Origin: Prolixibacteraceae bacterium
GTDB taxonomy: Bacteria > Bacteroidota > Bacteroidia > Bacteroidales > Prolixibacteraceae
Reading direction: 5' to 3'
Assembly (NCBI GenBank): GCA_003506435.1
Contig: DOAQ01000046.1
Coordinates: forward strand, 186,001-250,000
DNA length: 64,000 nucleotides
The notes beneath the pieces are model-generated. The model was given only the letters and a program-made list of their open reading frames with translations, did no database searches and was not told the DNA's origin. The translations under genes were made by a program, and so were the position numbers. Shown here in pieces: positions 30,759-40,916 of this stretch (position 1 is its first letter; each line of letters starts with the position of its first letter).

Positions 30759-31976
30759 ATGAAGTATATTATTGTTTTAGGCGACGGTATGGCCGATGAA
30801 CCGTTGGAGAAATTTGGCGGGAAAACCCCGCTCCAGATGGCAAAAAAACCAGTAATTGACAGTCTGGCAAAAAAAGGAAAAACGGGTCGTTTAATTACCG
30901 TTCCCGAATCGATGCACCCGGGAAGCGAAATTGCCAATCTCGCCGTACTTGGTTACGATGTGGAAAATGTTTTTGAAGGGCGCGGCGTACTGGAAGCGGC
31001 CAGTATGGGCGTGACGCTGGAAAGAGGCGATCTGGCGATGCGCTGCAACCTGATCTGCATCGAAAACGAAAACATAAAAAATCATTCGGCAGGGCATATT
31101 TCGAACAAAGAAGCCCACGAGCTGATTGATTTTCTGAATAAAAAACTGGGCAGCGAAAATGTCATTTTTTATCCCGGGGTTTCGTACCGTCACCTGCTGG
31201 TGATAAAAGGCGGCAAAAAAGAAATGAAATGCACTCCCCCACACGATGTTCCCGGCAAACCATATCGCAATTATATGGTCGAAGCGCTCCGTCCTGAAGC
31301 ATCGGAAACAGTTGATTTGCTGAATGAGTTGATCCGTAAATCCATGGTCTTGCTGGCCAACCATCCGGTGAACCTGAAACGTAAAGCAGCAGGAAAAGAC
31401 ATGGCCAACAGCATCTGGCCCTGGTCGCCGGGCTATAAACCGCAAATGCCAACACTAAAAGAGCTTTTCGGCATTGAAAAATCGGCAGTTATTTCAGCCG
31501 TTGACCTGATCCAGGGGATCGGTGTTTATGCCGGAATGGATGTTATTCAGGTGGAAGGCGCCACCGGTCTGTACGACACCAACTACGAAGGAAAGGCACA
31601 GGCCACCATTGATGCGCTGAAAAACCACGATCTGGTGTACCTGCACGTGGAAGCCAGCGACGAAGCCGGACACGAAGGCAACGCAGAATTGAAAACCCGC
31701 ACCATCGAATACCTTGATCAGCGCATTGTAAAATTTCTGGTTCAAGAAACAGCGAAGATGGACGAGCCGGTTACCATTGCTGTTCTGCCCGACCATCCAA
31801 CGCCCTGCGCAACAAAAATTCACACCAAAGACCCGGTACCCTTTATTATTTATAAACCCGGAAATGAAGCCGACCAAGTGCAGGTGTACGATGAGTTTTC
31901 GGTGGTAAATGGCACATACGGAATGCTGAAAGGCAACGAATTTATGAAAGCTTTGTTGGGGAAAGACCCCCTTTAA
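30759..31976 (+). CDS. apgM: Cofactor-independent phosphoglycerate mutase, ApgM type
   Basis: The 405-residue metalloenzyme of the alkaline phosphatase superfamily interconverts 3- and 2-phosphoglycerate, or acts as a homoserine kinase-like enzyme in some threonine clusters. VLGDGMADEPLE gives the first metal Asp, PGSEIANLAVLGYD the nucleophile Ser, EASDEAGHEG and AVLPDHPTPCATK further metal ligands. Its place between thrA and thrC, where a homoserine kinase (thrB) is expected and missing, supports the second role (inference from context). The last codons lie in a repeat element. Confidence 0.88.
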   Translation: MKYIIVLGDGMADEPLEKFGGKTPLQMAKKPVIDSLAKKGKTGRLITVPESMHPGSEIANLAVLGYDVENVFEGRGVLEAASMGVTLERGDLAMRCNLICIENENIKNHSAGHISNKEAHELIDFLNKKLGSENVIFYPGVSYRHLLVIKGGKKEMKCTPPHDVPGKPYRNYMVEALRPEASETVDLLNELIRKSMVLLANHPVNLKRKAAGKDMANSIWPWSPGYKPQMPTLKELFGIEKSAVISAVDLIQGIGVYAGMDVIQVEGATGLYDTNYEGKAQATIDALKNHDLVYLHVEASDEAGHEGNAELKTRTIEYLDQRIVKFLVQETAKMDEPVTIAVLPDHPTPCATKIHTKDPVPFIIYKPGNEADQVQVYDEFSVVNGTYGMLKGNEFMKALLGKDPL

Positions 31977-32113
31977 TCCCCCGAAGGAAGAATTTGGAAT
32001 TACAGAAAATGATTTCCTTTGTAATCAGAAATGAAAAAATTAAAATAACACAAAATAAAATGCCTTTCCCGGGCTGTTAATCCTTCCCCTCCGGGGAAAT
32101 AAGAAGGGGGCCT
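31965..32113. repeat. REP/MITE-like element between apgM and thrC
   Basis: The left end, GACCCCCTTTAATCCCCCGAAGG, overlaps the last codons and stop of apgM. The right end block (32061-32110) ends in AAGAAGGGGG 9 bp before the thrC ATG and repeats the block at 30701-30750 at roughly 40 of 50 positions. TCCTTCCCC/GGGGA arms form a hairpin. Confidence 0.7.
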
Positions 32114-32119
32114 CTCGTT

Positions 32120-33418
32120 ATGAAATATTACAGCACCAATAAATCAGTACCTGAAGTTTCGCTCGAAGAAGCGGTAGTAAAAGGGTTGGCCGACGACAAA
32201 GGCCTGTTCATGCCCGAACGCATTGAGAAATTTGATCCGGAATTTTTCGCCGGAATTCATAAACTCAGTTTTCAGGAACTATCGTTTGAAGTAGCCAAAA
32301 AGTTTTTCGGCGAAGATGTGCCGGAAGAAACCCTGAAAAATCTGGTGTACGACACCCTGAGTTTCGACTGCCCGATTGCAAATGTAAACGACAATATTTT
32401 CGCACTCGAATTGTTTCACGGGCCAACGCTTGCCTTTAAAGATGTAGGCGGCCGTTTCATGGCACGTTTGCTGGGCTATTTTCTGAAAGGGCATAAGAAC
32501 GAGGTAAACGTGCTGGTAGCCACTTCTGGCGATACCGGAAGCGCGGTTGCCAACGGATTTCTCAGTGTTCCGGGAATCAAAGTGTATGTACTGTACCCGA
32601 AAGGACTGGTGAGCGAGATTCAGGAAAAACAGTTTACCACCCTCGGACAAAATATTACCGCGATTGAAATTGACGGCACGTTCGACGATTGTCAGCGGCT
32701 GGTAAAAGCCGCGTTTCTGGATGAAGATCTGAAAAATACGTTGCAACTGACATCAGCCAATTCCATCAATGTAGCCCGCTTCCTTCCGCAGGCATTTTAT
32801 TATTTCAATGCGTATGCACGGATTCGCGAAAGAGGAATTCGCGACGATGTGGTCATTTCGGTGCCCAGCGGTAACTTCGGGAACCTGACCGCCGGTTTGT
32901 TTGCAAAGAAAATGGGACTGCCTGTCAAACGGTTTATTGCGGCCAACAACGAAAACGACATTGTTTACAACTACCTGCAAAACGGCAAATACGAGCCGCG
33001 CGCTTCGGTGGCTACCATTGCCAATGCGATGGATGTGGGCGACCCCAGCAACTTTGCTCGCATCCTCGATTTATACGGACATTCGCACCCGGCAATCGCT
33101 GCTGATATAAAAGGCTACCGGTACAGCAATGCCGAAATCCGCGAAGTGATGAAAGAAATTCATTACAAATACGGCTACACCCTTGACCCGCACGGGGCAA
33201 TCGGCTACAAGGCACTGGACGAGGATTTGCAGGAAAACGAAGTAGGTATTTTCCTTGAAACTGCCCATCCTGCCAAATTCACCGAAACGGTTGAGTCAAC
33301 GCTTGGTAAAAAAATAATGCTTCCGGAGAAACTGGCTGAATTCATGAAAGGCAAAAAACTCTCTATTCCGATGAGCAAACAGTTTGAAGAATTCAAAACG
33401 TATTTGCTGACGAAATAA
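32120..33418 (+). CDS. thrC: Threonine synthase
   Basis: The 432-residue PLP enzyme converts O-phosphohomoserine to threonine. The cofactor lysine is in GPTLAFKDVGGRFM (about residue 110). The phosphate-binding loop is VATSGDTGSAVANGF. SVPSGNFGNLTAG and FLETAHPAKFTETV are further family signatures. The N-terminal MKYYSTNKSVPEVSLEEAV is typical. It completes the thrA-apgM-thrC set; its start codon sits 9 bp after the repeat element. Confidence 0.97.
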   Translation: MKYYSTNKSVPEVSLEEAVVKGLADDKGLFMPERIEKFDPEFFAGIHKLSFQELSFEVAKKFFGEDVPEETLKNLVYDTLSFDCPIANVNDNIFALELFHGPTLAFKDVGGRFMARLLGYFLKGHKNEVNVLVATSGDTGSAVANGFLSVPGIKVYVLYPKGLVSEIQEKQFTTLGQNITAIEIDGTFDDCQRLVKAAFLDEDLKNTLQLTSANSINVARFLPQAFYYFNAYARIRERGIRDDVVISVPSGNFGNLTAGLFAKKMGLPVKRFIAANNENDIVYNYLQNGKYEPRASVATIANAMDVGDPSNFARILDLYGHSHPAIAADIKGYRYSNAEIREVMKEIHYKYGYTLDPHGAIGYKALDEDLQENEVGIFLETAHPAKFTETVESTLGKKIMLPEKLAEFMKGKKLSIPMSKQFEEFKTYLLTK

Positions 33419-33597
33419 GCAATTGAACACGAAGCCAGAAAGATTAATTTCAGGTATATTTTCCGTGTCCATTTTTTTTGGAAGCCACGGATATTTGCAG
33501 GCCCAAAGTCTCCCCGAGTGGGGAGATTTAGAGGGGTAAAACAGAATTACAAATTTTGAGTTAAAATGGCAGGGGTAACAAACCTACATTTGCAGAA
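33419..33597. other. Intergenic gap with REP-like hairpin
   Basis: Between thrC and the convergent DUF3857 gene there is no gene. The segment 33508-33535 (TCTCCCCGAGTGGGGAGATTT, then GAGGGG) forms a hairpin typical of Bacteroidota REP-like repeats and may terminate both transcripts. Confidence 0.5.
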
Positions 33598-35559
33598 TTA
33601 TATCTTTTTAGAGAGGACAATTTTTTCATTTCCTTTTTTCACAATTTCCTTGAAATAATATTTGATCTTGCTATAATCGGTATCCGGATATACAGATTTT
33701 TTGAAATAATAATCGAAACTAACTACCAGTTGAGTCTGCTCATTCTTTACTGAATAATTGAAATCAAAACTTTGATTGCTGATCTTAAACTCTTCTGGAA
33801 TAAAATAGACTTGATATCCTTCAGGAATATTGATGCTTGTTTTGAAAGATCTTTTGGTTGGATAAACCATGTCAATAGGATAAGTACGTGTAGGTTGTTT
33901 CAATGGATTCTCGGAAAGAGATTCACCTAAAAATGGTGACAAATAAATTTTATCATTAATTATGGATGTTTGGCTCAATGTTGTATAACTCAAGACATAC
34001 GGTTCATTCTTGTCATGTTGATTTTGTACCGAAATAGTCGAATCGATAATAGTAAAATCTTTTGAATCCAATTTCTTTTTGATGCTTTCCACATCGTCTG
34101 AATAATTATTTCTGCAATACAGCGCTTCATATTCAGTTGATGTTTTTGTAATTGCAGAACGAAGATCCATCTCTTTAGTGATCTCCATCGCAATTTCGGT
34201 ATTGATTTCTGATGGGAGTAAACATTCCAATCCTACCCATTTCACTTCGTCTTTTTTAACAATTAAACCACGCTCATTAATACATCGTGATGGAATTCGA
34301 TTATTTAAACTCAAAATTTCGGTGCCATCAGATAATACATTTTGTCCATCAATAATTGCCAGAATCAATACATAATCGAAGAAATGGCTGAACGGATAAT
34401 CATACTTGATTTTTCCATTTTCGCGTGTGCTAATCAATAACGGATATGCTTCGATGCCTGCACCGTTGAGCAAACCAATGGTAAACAAATTGATATCGGC
34501 ACAATTCCCTACCTTCTCAGTTATTAACTTATTAGGTAATTTTGAAGCATATTTCCCATCCATTTTATCCCAATTATAGTTGGCTTTCACATAATTGATA
34601 ATGATGTCGAATTTCTCTTGTGTAGTTTTTGATTCCAACTCTTTGCTATCGATTACCGATGGTAAAAGCTTTTCTGCTTTGGCGATGTACTTACCAAAGG
34701 AGGCATGATTAAGCAAATCTTTAATCATTAAATCCCACGAGGTCATAACATCTATCTTAGAACCATTCGGTTGTGTAATTTTTGACAGTTGAAAATCAAT
34801 TTTTATGATATAATCATTTATAGAAGTAATGAACTCTTCGCTGTTAAAAGCGGGCAAGTCTTTCATGATATATTTGTTTATATAATCATTGTAATTAGTT
34901 GATCCAAACTGACGCGACAACCCTTTATCGACATACGACATGGTGCTGCTGAATTTATTGGCCCCCTGCAATAAAAAAGTATATCCATAAAAGGGAATCA
35001 TACGAACTTCATACTCGCTATATACAACTGGTATTCTTCGCTGAAACTCCCAGTCGCGCAGATTGAATAAATATTGAGAATTGATTTTATACCTATATTC
35101 GATGATGGTTCCTGCCTTTACATTGGGTAAAGCAAATTTTTTAAGGTTCCAGTAATGGTTTATTTTTTCAGTGTAGGAGTTTGACACATCAAGTTTTGTT
35201 TTATTAATTTGCCCGTTCTCATAATTATACGAATAGGCTTCGAGATCAAAAATTTTTTCATAGATATTTCCTTCCTGATAATAGGGAATTTCTATTTCGG
35301 CCCATTTAATACCTGCTTCGGTTAAAATCTTAATTCTAGAGGTTCGTTCAAAGACAAGATCGAACCCATTATTGGAATCAACGAAATACGATTTTGCCAT
35401 ATCAAACAATACAACTGCTTCCGCATTTTTATCAGCCGGATACTCAGTTAATTCGACATCATCTTTTACAACTTTACCAAATTCCCTGGAATATTCTTGT
35501 CCTAAGGAGCATAAAGAAAATGCAAAGATCAGGACGGACAGGATACGAATTTTGATCAT
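33598..35559 (-). CDS. Exported DUF3857/transglutaminase-like protein A
   Basis: The 653-residue protein has a signal peptide (about 1-20, ending SLG). An N-terminal DUF3857 beta domain (about 55-215) is followed by a transglutaminase-like papain fold. The triad can be read: Cys in VGNCADINLFTIGLL (about 350), His in FSHFFDYVLILA (about 393), Asp in VLSDGTE (about 412). The C-terminus is a DUF3858-like beta domain. Family members are exported proteases or amidases of unknown substrate. It lies 1 bp after the paralogous gene upstream, so both are one operon. Confidence 0.85.
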   Translation of the reverse strand: MIKIRILSVLIFAFSLCSLGQEYSREFGKVVKDDVELTEYPADKNAEAVVLFDMAKSYFVDSNNGFDLVFERTSRIKILTEAGIKWAEIEIPYYQEGNIYEKIFDLEAYSYNYENGQINKTKLDVSNSYTEKINHYWNLKKFALPNVKAGTIIEYRYKINSQYLFNLRDWEFQRRIPVVYSEYEVRMIPFYGYTFLLQGANKFSSTMSYVDKGLSRQFGSTNYNDYINKYIMKDLPAFNSEEFITSINDYIIKIDFQLSKITQPNGSKIDVMTSWDLMIKDLLNHASFGKYIAKAEKLLPSVIDSKELESKTTQEKFDIIINYVKANYNWDKMDGKYASKLPNKLITEKVGNCADINLFTIGLLNGAGIEAYPLLISTRENGKIKYDYPFSHFFDYVLILAIIDGQNVLSDGTEILSLNNRIPSRCINERGLIVKKDEVKWVGLECLLPSEINTEIAMEITKEMDLRSAITKTSTEYEALYCRNNYSDDVESIKKKLDSKDFTIIDSTISVQNQHDKNEPYVLSYTTLSQTSIINDKIYLSPFLGESLSENPLKQPTRTYPIDMVYPTKRSFKTSINIPEGYQVYFIPEEFKISNQSFDFNYSVKNEQTQLVVSFDYYFKKSVYPDTDYSKIKYYFKEIVKKGNEKIVLSKKI

Positions 35560-35560
35560 T

Positions 35561-37426
35561 TTATGGATTTGTTTTTGTTAATACTAAATGGGCTTTACGT
35601 TCTAAATCATCTATATCATGCATGAATTTATAGAAATCCGGGTACGTTTCAACAGGATAGTACCCCGAATGAACGAGCAAGCTTTTAACCATCAGAATAT
35701 TATTATTCTTTATATCAAAAGTCAAGTTATACGTTCCGTAAGATGTTGAAAGCGAATAATTACTTAGATTACTCACCAACTTATAACCCGGAACCAGTTC
35801 ATAATAAATGGAATCTGTCTTGTAAATTGGATAATCAATCTGAACAGGTAATTTCCGGATCGTCGGTTTTTCAAATTGAGGCAACGAAAACGGAAGGTTA
35901 TTTAAAACGATATCATTCCCATATTCATTATAAATATTTTGAGCATACGAGTTGTAGCTCAAATGAATTTTCATGGAGTCCCGATGGGTTTTAAACACTT
36001 GGTAATCGACCAAATCGAACCCTTTATCAACAATATGGTTTCGAATAATTCTGGCTTTACCCTCCTCATTAAATGATTGTTCCAGACCTAATAACTGCTC
36101 ATACATTTCACCTTTATACTCATTTTTGAAATTAATCTTGCTTTTATGACTTAGATCATTCGAAATGGAAATCGTACGTTTTTCATGTACTGCTTCAGGA
36201 GTTAAAGCCGGAGTGTGAACAAAGTGACTATTGTTTTTGTCGACAACAAATGCTTCACGGTTTTGGGTAAATGTTCCCAAGTAATTGAAGGCGCCATTGC
36301 TAGTACAGTCCAACCAAATGGTATCAGTTTTCAAAGGAACATAAAGAATTACATGATTGAACTGTTGTGAAGGAAAGCTTTTATCTATCATACTTATGGG
36401 ATCACCAGCCAGAATTTTTGTGTAATACGATTGAATGCCAACAAAATTCAACATCGATTTAAGGTAATTGGTCAGCGCTTTACAGTCGCCATATTTATTT
36501 GCAGAAACATACGAGGCCGAATGAGGTTTTAGGCCTCCGGTTTCGATCGAGATGTTGATGTATCTGGTTGCATCTTGCAAATAGTGGTATAATGCTCTGA
36601 CTTTTTCTTTCTCGTTTTTTATAGAGTGAGTGAGTGCCGTAATTTTATTTTTTTCATTATCAGGCAAAGTGTCCAATTCTTGCATTAATTTAAATTGCCA
36701 ATCGCCATAAGTTTGCCAACTCTCGAACGAACCATCCAACTCAAATTTGAATAGTTTGGGAACCAAAGTAACCATTGGAAGCAGATCTCTTAAAACAGGC
36801 GAATAAACTTCTGGTTCTATAATTTGAGTATACTGAGTTTTCCATGTGTAATGCACTTGATTTTCGAAAATATCAATGATCGGTACATCAATTTGTTGTA
36901 ACGAATATGCTATCGCATAGTCTTTTGGTAAAGTAACAGTAAGATTAGCAAAATAAGTTGGAACTTTACGATCCAAAATGGGGCTCCAATAACCAAGATA
37001 AAGGAATTCTTCCTGAAACGATTGATAGGAATAAATAATGGTGTACGGATATGTGTTGTTTTTCAGAGTAAACTCTTTCACAAAATCGTCTTCATAAAAT
37101 GAATAATCTGAAATTGAGCTTCGTTCAATGATTTCATTCTTTTTTAATTTTCTGATGATTGTCCCATTGTCTTCTTGAATGTACGCCTCAATTTTGCTCA
37201 CTTGATTCAGCTTGGAGTACGGAATACTAATTTTAGCATATTTTTCACCATTTCTATTATTTATTCTAATCTCGAAATAATGATTTTGAATTAATTTGTT
37301 GTTCAAAAGAGATATATCGGTCTTTTGAGATACTAACTCAGCATCAAAATTCTGAGCTTTTATTATCCCCTGATATACAATGCAATTAATAATAAGAATA
37401 AGGATTTTTTTTATAACGTTGATCAT
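35561..37426 (-). CDS. Exported DUF3857/transglutaminase-like protein B
   Basis: The 621-residue paralogue of the next gene has a signal peptide (about 1-22), a DUF3857 domain and a transglutaminase-like domain with Cys in YGDCKALTNYLKSML (about 315), His in QFNHVILYVPL (about 360) and Asp in IWLDCTS (about 374). The pair may form a heteromer or act on two substrates (inference). The first Met is followed by a typical n-region and hydrophobic helix, which supports the start at 37426. The substrate is unknown. Confidence 0.84.
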   Translation of the reverse strand: MINVIKKILILIINCIVYQGIIKAQNFDAELVSQKTDISLLNNKLIQNHYFEIRINNRNGEKYAKISIPYSKLNQVSKIEAYIQEDNGTIIRKLKKNEIIERSSISDYSFYEDDFVKEFTLKNNTYPYTIIYSYQSFQEEFLYLGYWSPILDRKVPTYFANLTVTLPKDYAIAYSLQQIDVPIIDIFENQVHYTWKTQYTQIIEPEVYSPVLRDLLPMVTLVPKLFKFELDGSFESWQTYGDWQFKLMQELDTLPDNEKNKITALTHSIKNEKEKVRALYHYLQDATRYINISIETGGLKPHSASYVSANKYGDCKALTNYLKSMLNFVGIQSYYTKILAGDPISMIDKSFPSQQFNHVILYVPLKTDTIWLDCTSNGAFNYLGTFTQNREAFVVDKNNSHFVHTPALTPEAVHEKRTISISNDLSHKSKINFKNEYKGEMYEQLLGLEQSFNEEGKARIIRNHIVDKGFDLVDYQVFKTHRDSMKIHLSYNSYAQNIYNEYGNDIVLNNLPFSLPQFEKPTIRKLPVQIDYPIYKTDSIYYELVPGYKLVSNLSNYSLSTSYGTYNLTFDIKNNNILMVKSLLVHSGYYPVETYPDFYKFMHDIDDLERKAHLVLTKTNP

Positions 37427-37652
37427 TTGCTTTTATTGGGTTCCGAATTAAAGGTTTATGTTTTATGCAATTGCTAATATGCTAATTATTTTCCTGAAAA
37501 AAAATATTATTTTGAATTTACTTAACTTCGTTTTTATGCGCAGCACATTCCGGATGGATACCTATCAGCATTCTCTTTAATACGTTTTTTGTCAAAAGTA
37601 TATCTCTTAAAATTACTACTACCCGTATATGTTTACCAGCAGGTTAGAACCA

Positions 37653-40397
37653 TTACATTCTTTTCTTCACCTCATAAAAAATCTCCTGATAACCAATTTC
37701 TCCGTTTTCTGAAATAGCTTCTACCACCACCTGCATCTCTCCGGGTACATCGGCATTGTAAAAAACAGCAGTAGCCCGGCCCAGGCTGTCAGTCACAATT
37801 TCAGGCTGCCAATGTACCAGGGCACGATAATCCGGTTTAAACCAGTCGATCGTTTGGGAATTCTCGTATTTGGGGGCATAAAACTCACGGGGTGCAGAAA
37901 ATACAGGAACGGCCGCCTGTACGATGCCTACGGGTTGACTTGCTCCGTAAATACCTTTTCGTCCGTGGGTATAGATGGCGATGACATCTCCCCAGGCTGG
38001 CGCTGACATTGGATCGGCATAAGGATATGCCTCCATGTAGAGTTTTGAAAAATTCTTTGCACTCTCAATAATCTCGAAACTGCTGACTTCACCAGGTGGA
38101 ATGTTTGCAATAAAGGGGTATTCGTAATCCTTGACCGGAATACCATCAATCACCACAAGTGTCATCTCCGAATGGTTCACCTTTGCATGCATAACACCAA
38201 CACTGTCTCTTTCAATGATTACTTTATCCGGGAAATTGAATAACAGGACGCTGTATAACCCATACGACCATTTTTCTTCCTTTGCCTGAATAGCTTCCCC
38301 TTCAATTACATCGTCCGGCTTGCCATACTCTTCCATTACCTTCTTTCGTTCAGGAGTCATTTTGTATCCTTCCACAACCACTTCGCCCAAAAGAATATCG
38401 CCTGCCGACAGTGGAAAAGCATCTTCCACCATTTTGCGTTCAATATTTTTTTCAACCAACGCATGCATAACACTGTCAGCCCGCTCCACCGACCGGATAG
38501 GATCGAACGAAACAGCCGGAGATTCTTTTTTATCCAGCGTGATCGTATAATCCCTTTTCTCCCCGGACTTATTAGCGCTTTGAATCAGTATATTCAGGTT
38601 CTGCCCGTATTCATCGTTTATATTGAAACTGAACCGGCCCAGGTTGTCTGTTCGTTGTTTATGGAACGACCGGTTATTACCAAAGGTCATCATGGTCAGC
38701 TCCACCTCTTTCTTTTTCTTTTGAAAAATTGCTCCGCTCACCGAGCCCGATACAGTAAGCGTTGGTTGAGGCTGAAAAATGATCTTGCCAACCGGTTTGG
38801 TATAGTGGTATTTCCGCCAGCCCTGGGTGAGCAACAGTGCATCCAGGTCGTTGTATCGTTCATTCTTTTTGCTGAAATAAAATCCGGGGTTTTCAATTGT
38901 GCCTTTCAGTTCCGAGCTGATCAGAAAATAAGACAATATATTCTGGCGCGTACTCTGTATCTGCCCCAGTTGCTCTTTGTTCAATACCAGTAACGATACG
39001 TTGGCATTTACTGCCTCCCCCAGATTATTCGTGGTTTCAATATTCAGTGTTGTCGATTCGCGCTGGGTATAGCTTTCCCTGTCCGTCGAAAGTGCAATAT
39101 TGATGCGACTTTCCGGACGTTCATTGAAATACAGCCGTTCAGCCACCGGTTGCATGAGAGTGTCCATCAGGGTAAAGGCAATAATGCCTTCGGGAAACTT
39201 ATTCGCCGCCATGACCAGTGCAAGAACACCGCCCTTCAAAGGCCCTTTAATGTCGTAATAAACCATTCCCCGGCAGGAAATCCGCAGTAAAATACTATCA
39301 TTTTTCAGGTAGTTGGATGCGACTGTCATGCGTATCTGGTCGCCTCGCTTGTTCACCGACAATACATTACCGACGGAAGCAACTTTCGGCAACGGATACA
39401 TCAGCGACAGCCCTTCTTCTGTCGGTGATTGTAACCGGGCAAAGTACGTAACCGTGCTGTCCGTCTTGCCCAAAATAAAACTGCCCATGCCCAGCTCGTT
39501 GCTTTGAAATACGGTAATCACCTCTCCTTCCCCGTTCACTATTTCTCCTTCAACAAATTTTCCCTTTCCGCTATAATCCAGCGCCTTGAAACCTACCCGA
39601 CTCTGCAACCCGTGTACCAATTCCCCGCTTTCAGGGAAAAACTGCAAATCCGTATGATCCTCGTTCAGTGCAATGGTTTTGGAATACGTGAACAGGTTCT
39701 TCGTCTGCATCTGCAAGGTAACAAACTGCGATTCGGCGGGGAGGATATAATTGAGCCGGTAGCTGTTGTCATCGTTTCGTTTGACCGACAAGGTATCTTT
39801 CGTATCGTCGAAGGTCAGAATGAGGGTGAGTTCTTTTTTGTGAAGGCTGTCGATGGCAAGAGGGTTAAAATACGCATTCAGCCGACGCTCGTTATTCTGT
39901 TCTTTTACAAGTGTAACATTCGGCATCGGGTCGGGCTTTTGGTTTGCTGAAGGGGCAAACACCCGGAGATATTCAGTAAAGAAAAAATCGGTACCGAAAT
40001 TTTTGTTCCATTCTGTATACGCCCTGATCTGATATACCCCTTCCGGATAGCGCTGATCCAGCTCTAAAAAACCATTGCCGATACCCTTCGCCAGTTTGAT
40101 CAGCTTCCGTTCAACAATCCTCTCATCCGGGCCAATCAGCTCAACATAGAGAACCCCGCTTAAAATGGCAGGGGCATGGTCGATCGCATTGGTAACAATG
40201 GCCTTAAACCAGATGGTTTTATCGGTTGTATATACCTTGCCATCCGTTTGCAGGTAAATTTTCTCGGCCAGCGAAGCATGGGAGGCTATGTTATTCGACT
40301 GCGACCAGGAAGGACAGGCCGGAAAAACCAAAAACAAAATACCTGCGACAGTAACCTGAATGAGCTTTTTCAAAAAGGGATAAAAAGTTTCATGCAT
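37653..40397 (-). CDS. MG2-domain/TonB-plug-like exported protein
   Basis: The 914-residue protein has a signal peptide (about 1-33). An N-terminal MG2-type macroglobulin domain (KIYLQTDGKVYTTDKTIWFK, about 45-64) is followed by several beta-sandwich domains. A carboxypeptidase-like regulatory domain lies near residue 575 (LTVSGSVSGAIF). A plug-like segment near 745-790 includes MTLVVIDGIPVKDYEYPFIAN. There is no TonB beta barrel after the plug, so it is not a complete receptor. Such proteins are outer-membrane-associated in Bacteroidota; function unknown. Its start lies 12 bp from the truncated DUF1016 gene. Confidence 0.8.
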   Translation of the reverse strand: MHETFYPFLKKLIQVTVAGILFLVFPACPSWSQSNNIASHASLAEKIYLQTDGKVYTTDKTIWFKAIVTNAIDHAPAILSGVLYVELIGPDERIVERKLIKLAKGIGNGFLELDQRYPEGVYQIRAYTEWNKNFGTDFFFTEYLRVFAPSANQKPDPMPNVTLVKEQNNERRLNAYFNPLAIDSLHKKELTLILTFDDTKDTLSVKRNDDNSYRLNYILPAESQFVTLQMQTKNLFTYSKTIALNEDHTDLQFFPESGELVHGLQSRVGFKALDYSGKGKFVEGEIVNGEGEVITVFQSNELGMGSFILGKTDSTVTYFARLQSPTEEGLSLMYPLPKVASVGNVLSVNKRGDQIRMTVASNYLKNDSILLRISCRGMVYYDIKGPLKGGVLALVMAANKFPEGIIAFTLMDTLMQPVAERLYFNERPESRINIALSTDRESYTQRESTTLNIETTNNLGEAVNANVSLLVLNKEQLGQIQSTRQNILSYFLISSELKGTIENPGFYFSKKNERYNDLDALLLTQGWRKYHYTKPVGKIIFQPQPTLTVSGSVSGAIFQKKKKEVELTMMTFGNNRSFHKQRTDNLGRFSFNINDEYGQNLNILIQSANKSGEKRDYTITLDKKESPAVSFDPIRSVERADSVMHALVEKNIERKMVEDAFPLSAGDILLGEVVVEGYKMTPERKKVMEEYGKPDDVIEGEAIQAKEEKWSYGLYSVLLFNFPDKVIIERDSVGVMHAKVNHSEMTLVVIDGIPVKDYEYPFIANIPPGEVSSFEIIESAKNFSKLYMEAYPYADPMSAPAWGDVIAIYTHGRKGIYGASQPVGIVQAAVPVFSAPREFYAPKYENSQTIDWFKPDYRALVHWQPEIVTDSLGRATAVFYNADVPGEMQVVVEAISENGEIGYQEIFYEVKKRM

Positions 40398-40408
40398 GAG
40401 ATTGAATT

Positions 40409-40912
40409 TTATTGTCTTTCCAATTCACGAACCGACCAATTATTGTTCATTGCTTCAATTTCATAAAAATTTCTTTCCTCTTCGTTTTCTATTTTTATTA
40501 GTTGAAGGTAGTGTGTCCAGCTTAAATTAAACGGTGAGTCAATTTTCCGCATCGGTGATGCAGATTTCTCTTCTTCAGATTTCCGCATCACTGATGCGGA
40601 TTTTTCAGTTTCATCAATTCGGTTCTTAAAAACAAGGTGAAAATTACGCATCCTTTCCAAGTTGTAAACTGAATATCCTTTGCCGAATTCATTGGTAAGT
40701 TTTTGTGAAAGTTCTTTTAAAACAGACTTTCCGTATTCAGCACGTTCTTTACCTTCTTGTTCCTCTTCAACTATAAGTTTGCCTATTTCAAAATATGTGA
40801 GGACAATTGTTTGATTTACATTTTTAACAATAAACGTTCTTGCCTCATTGAGCAAGTCTGCTATTTTCCCAAATAATTGGTTGTCTGATTTTGATAACTC
40901 CATTTTATCCAT
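40409..40912 (-). pseudogene. Truncated DUF1016 (YhcG-type) nuclease, N-terminal domain only
   Basis: The product is 167 residues from ATG 40912; upstream ATGs lie in the helicase relic. YFEIGKLIVEEEQEG, YGKSVLKELSQKLTNEFGKG and SWTHYLQLIKIENEEERNFY are the DUF1016 N-terminal domain. It ends at NNWSVRELERQ followed by TAA. Full proteins continue past RELERQ into a PDDEXK nuclease domain of about 150 residues, which is missing. Two short segments, KSASVMRKSEEEKSASPMRK, form a small internal duplication. It is probably non-functional as a nuclease, though a stand-alone N-domain is possible. Confidence 0.75.
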
Positions 40913-40916
40913 ATCG

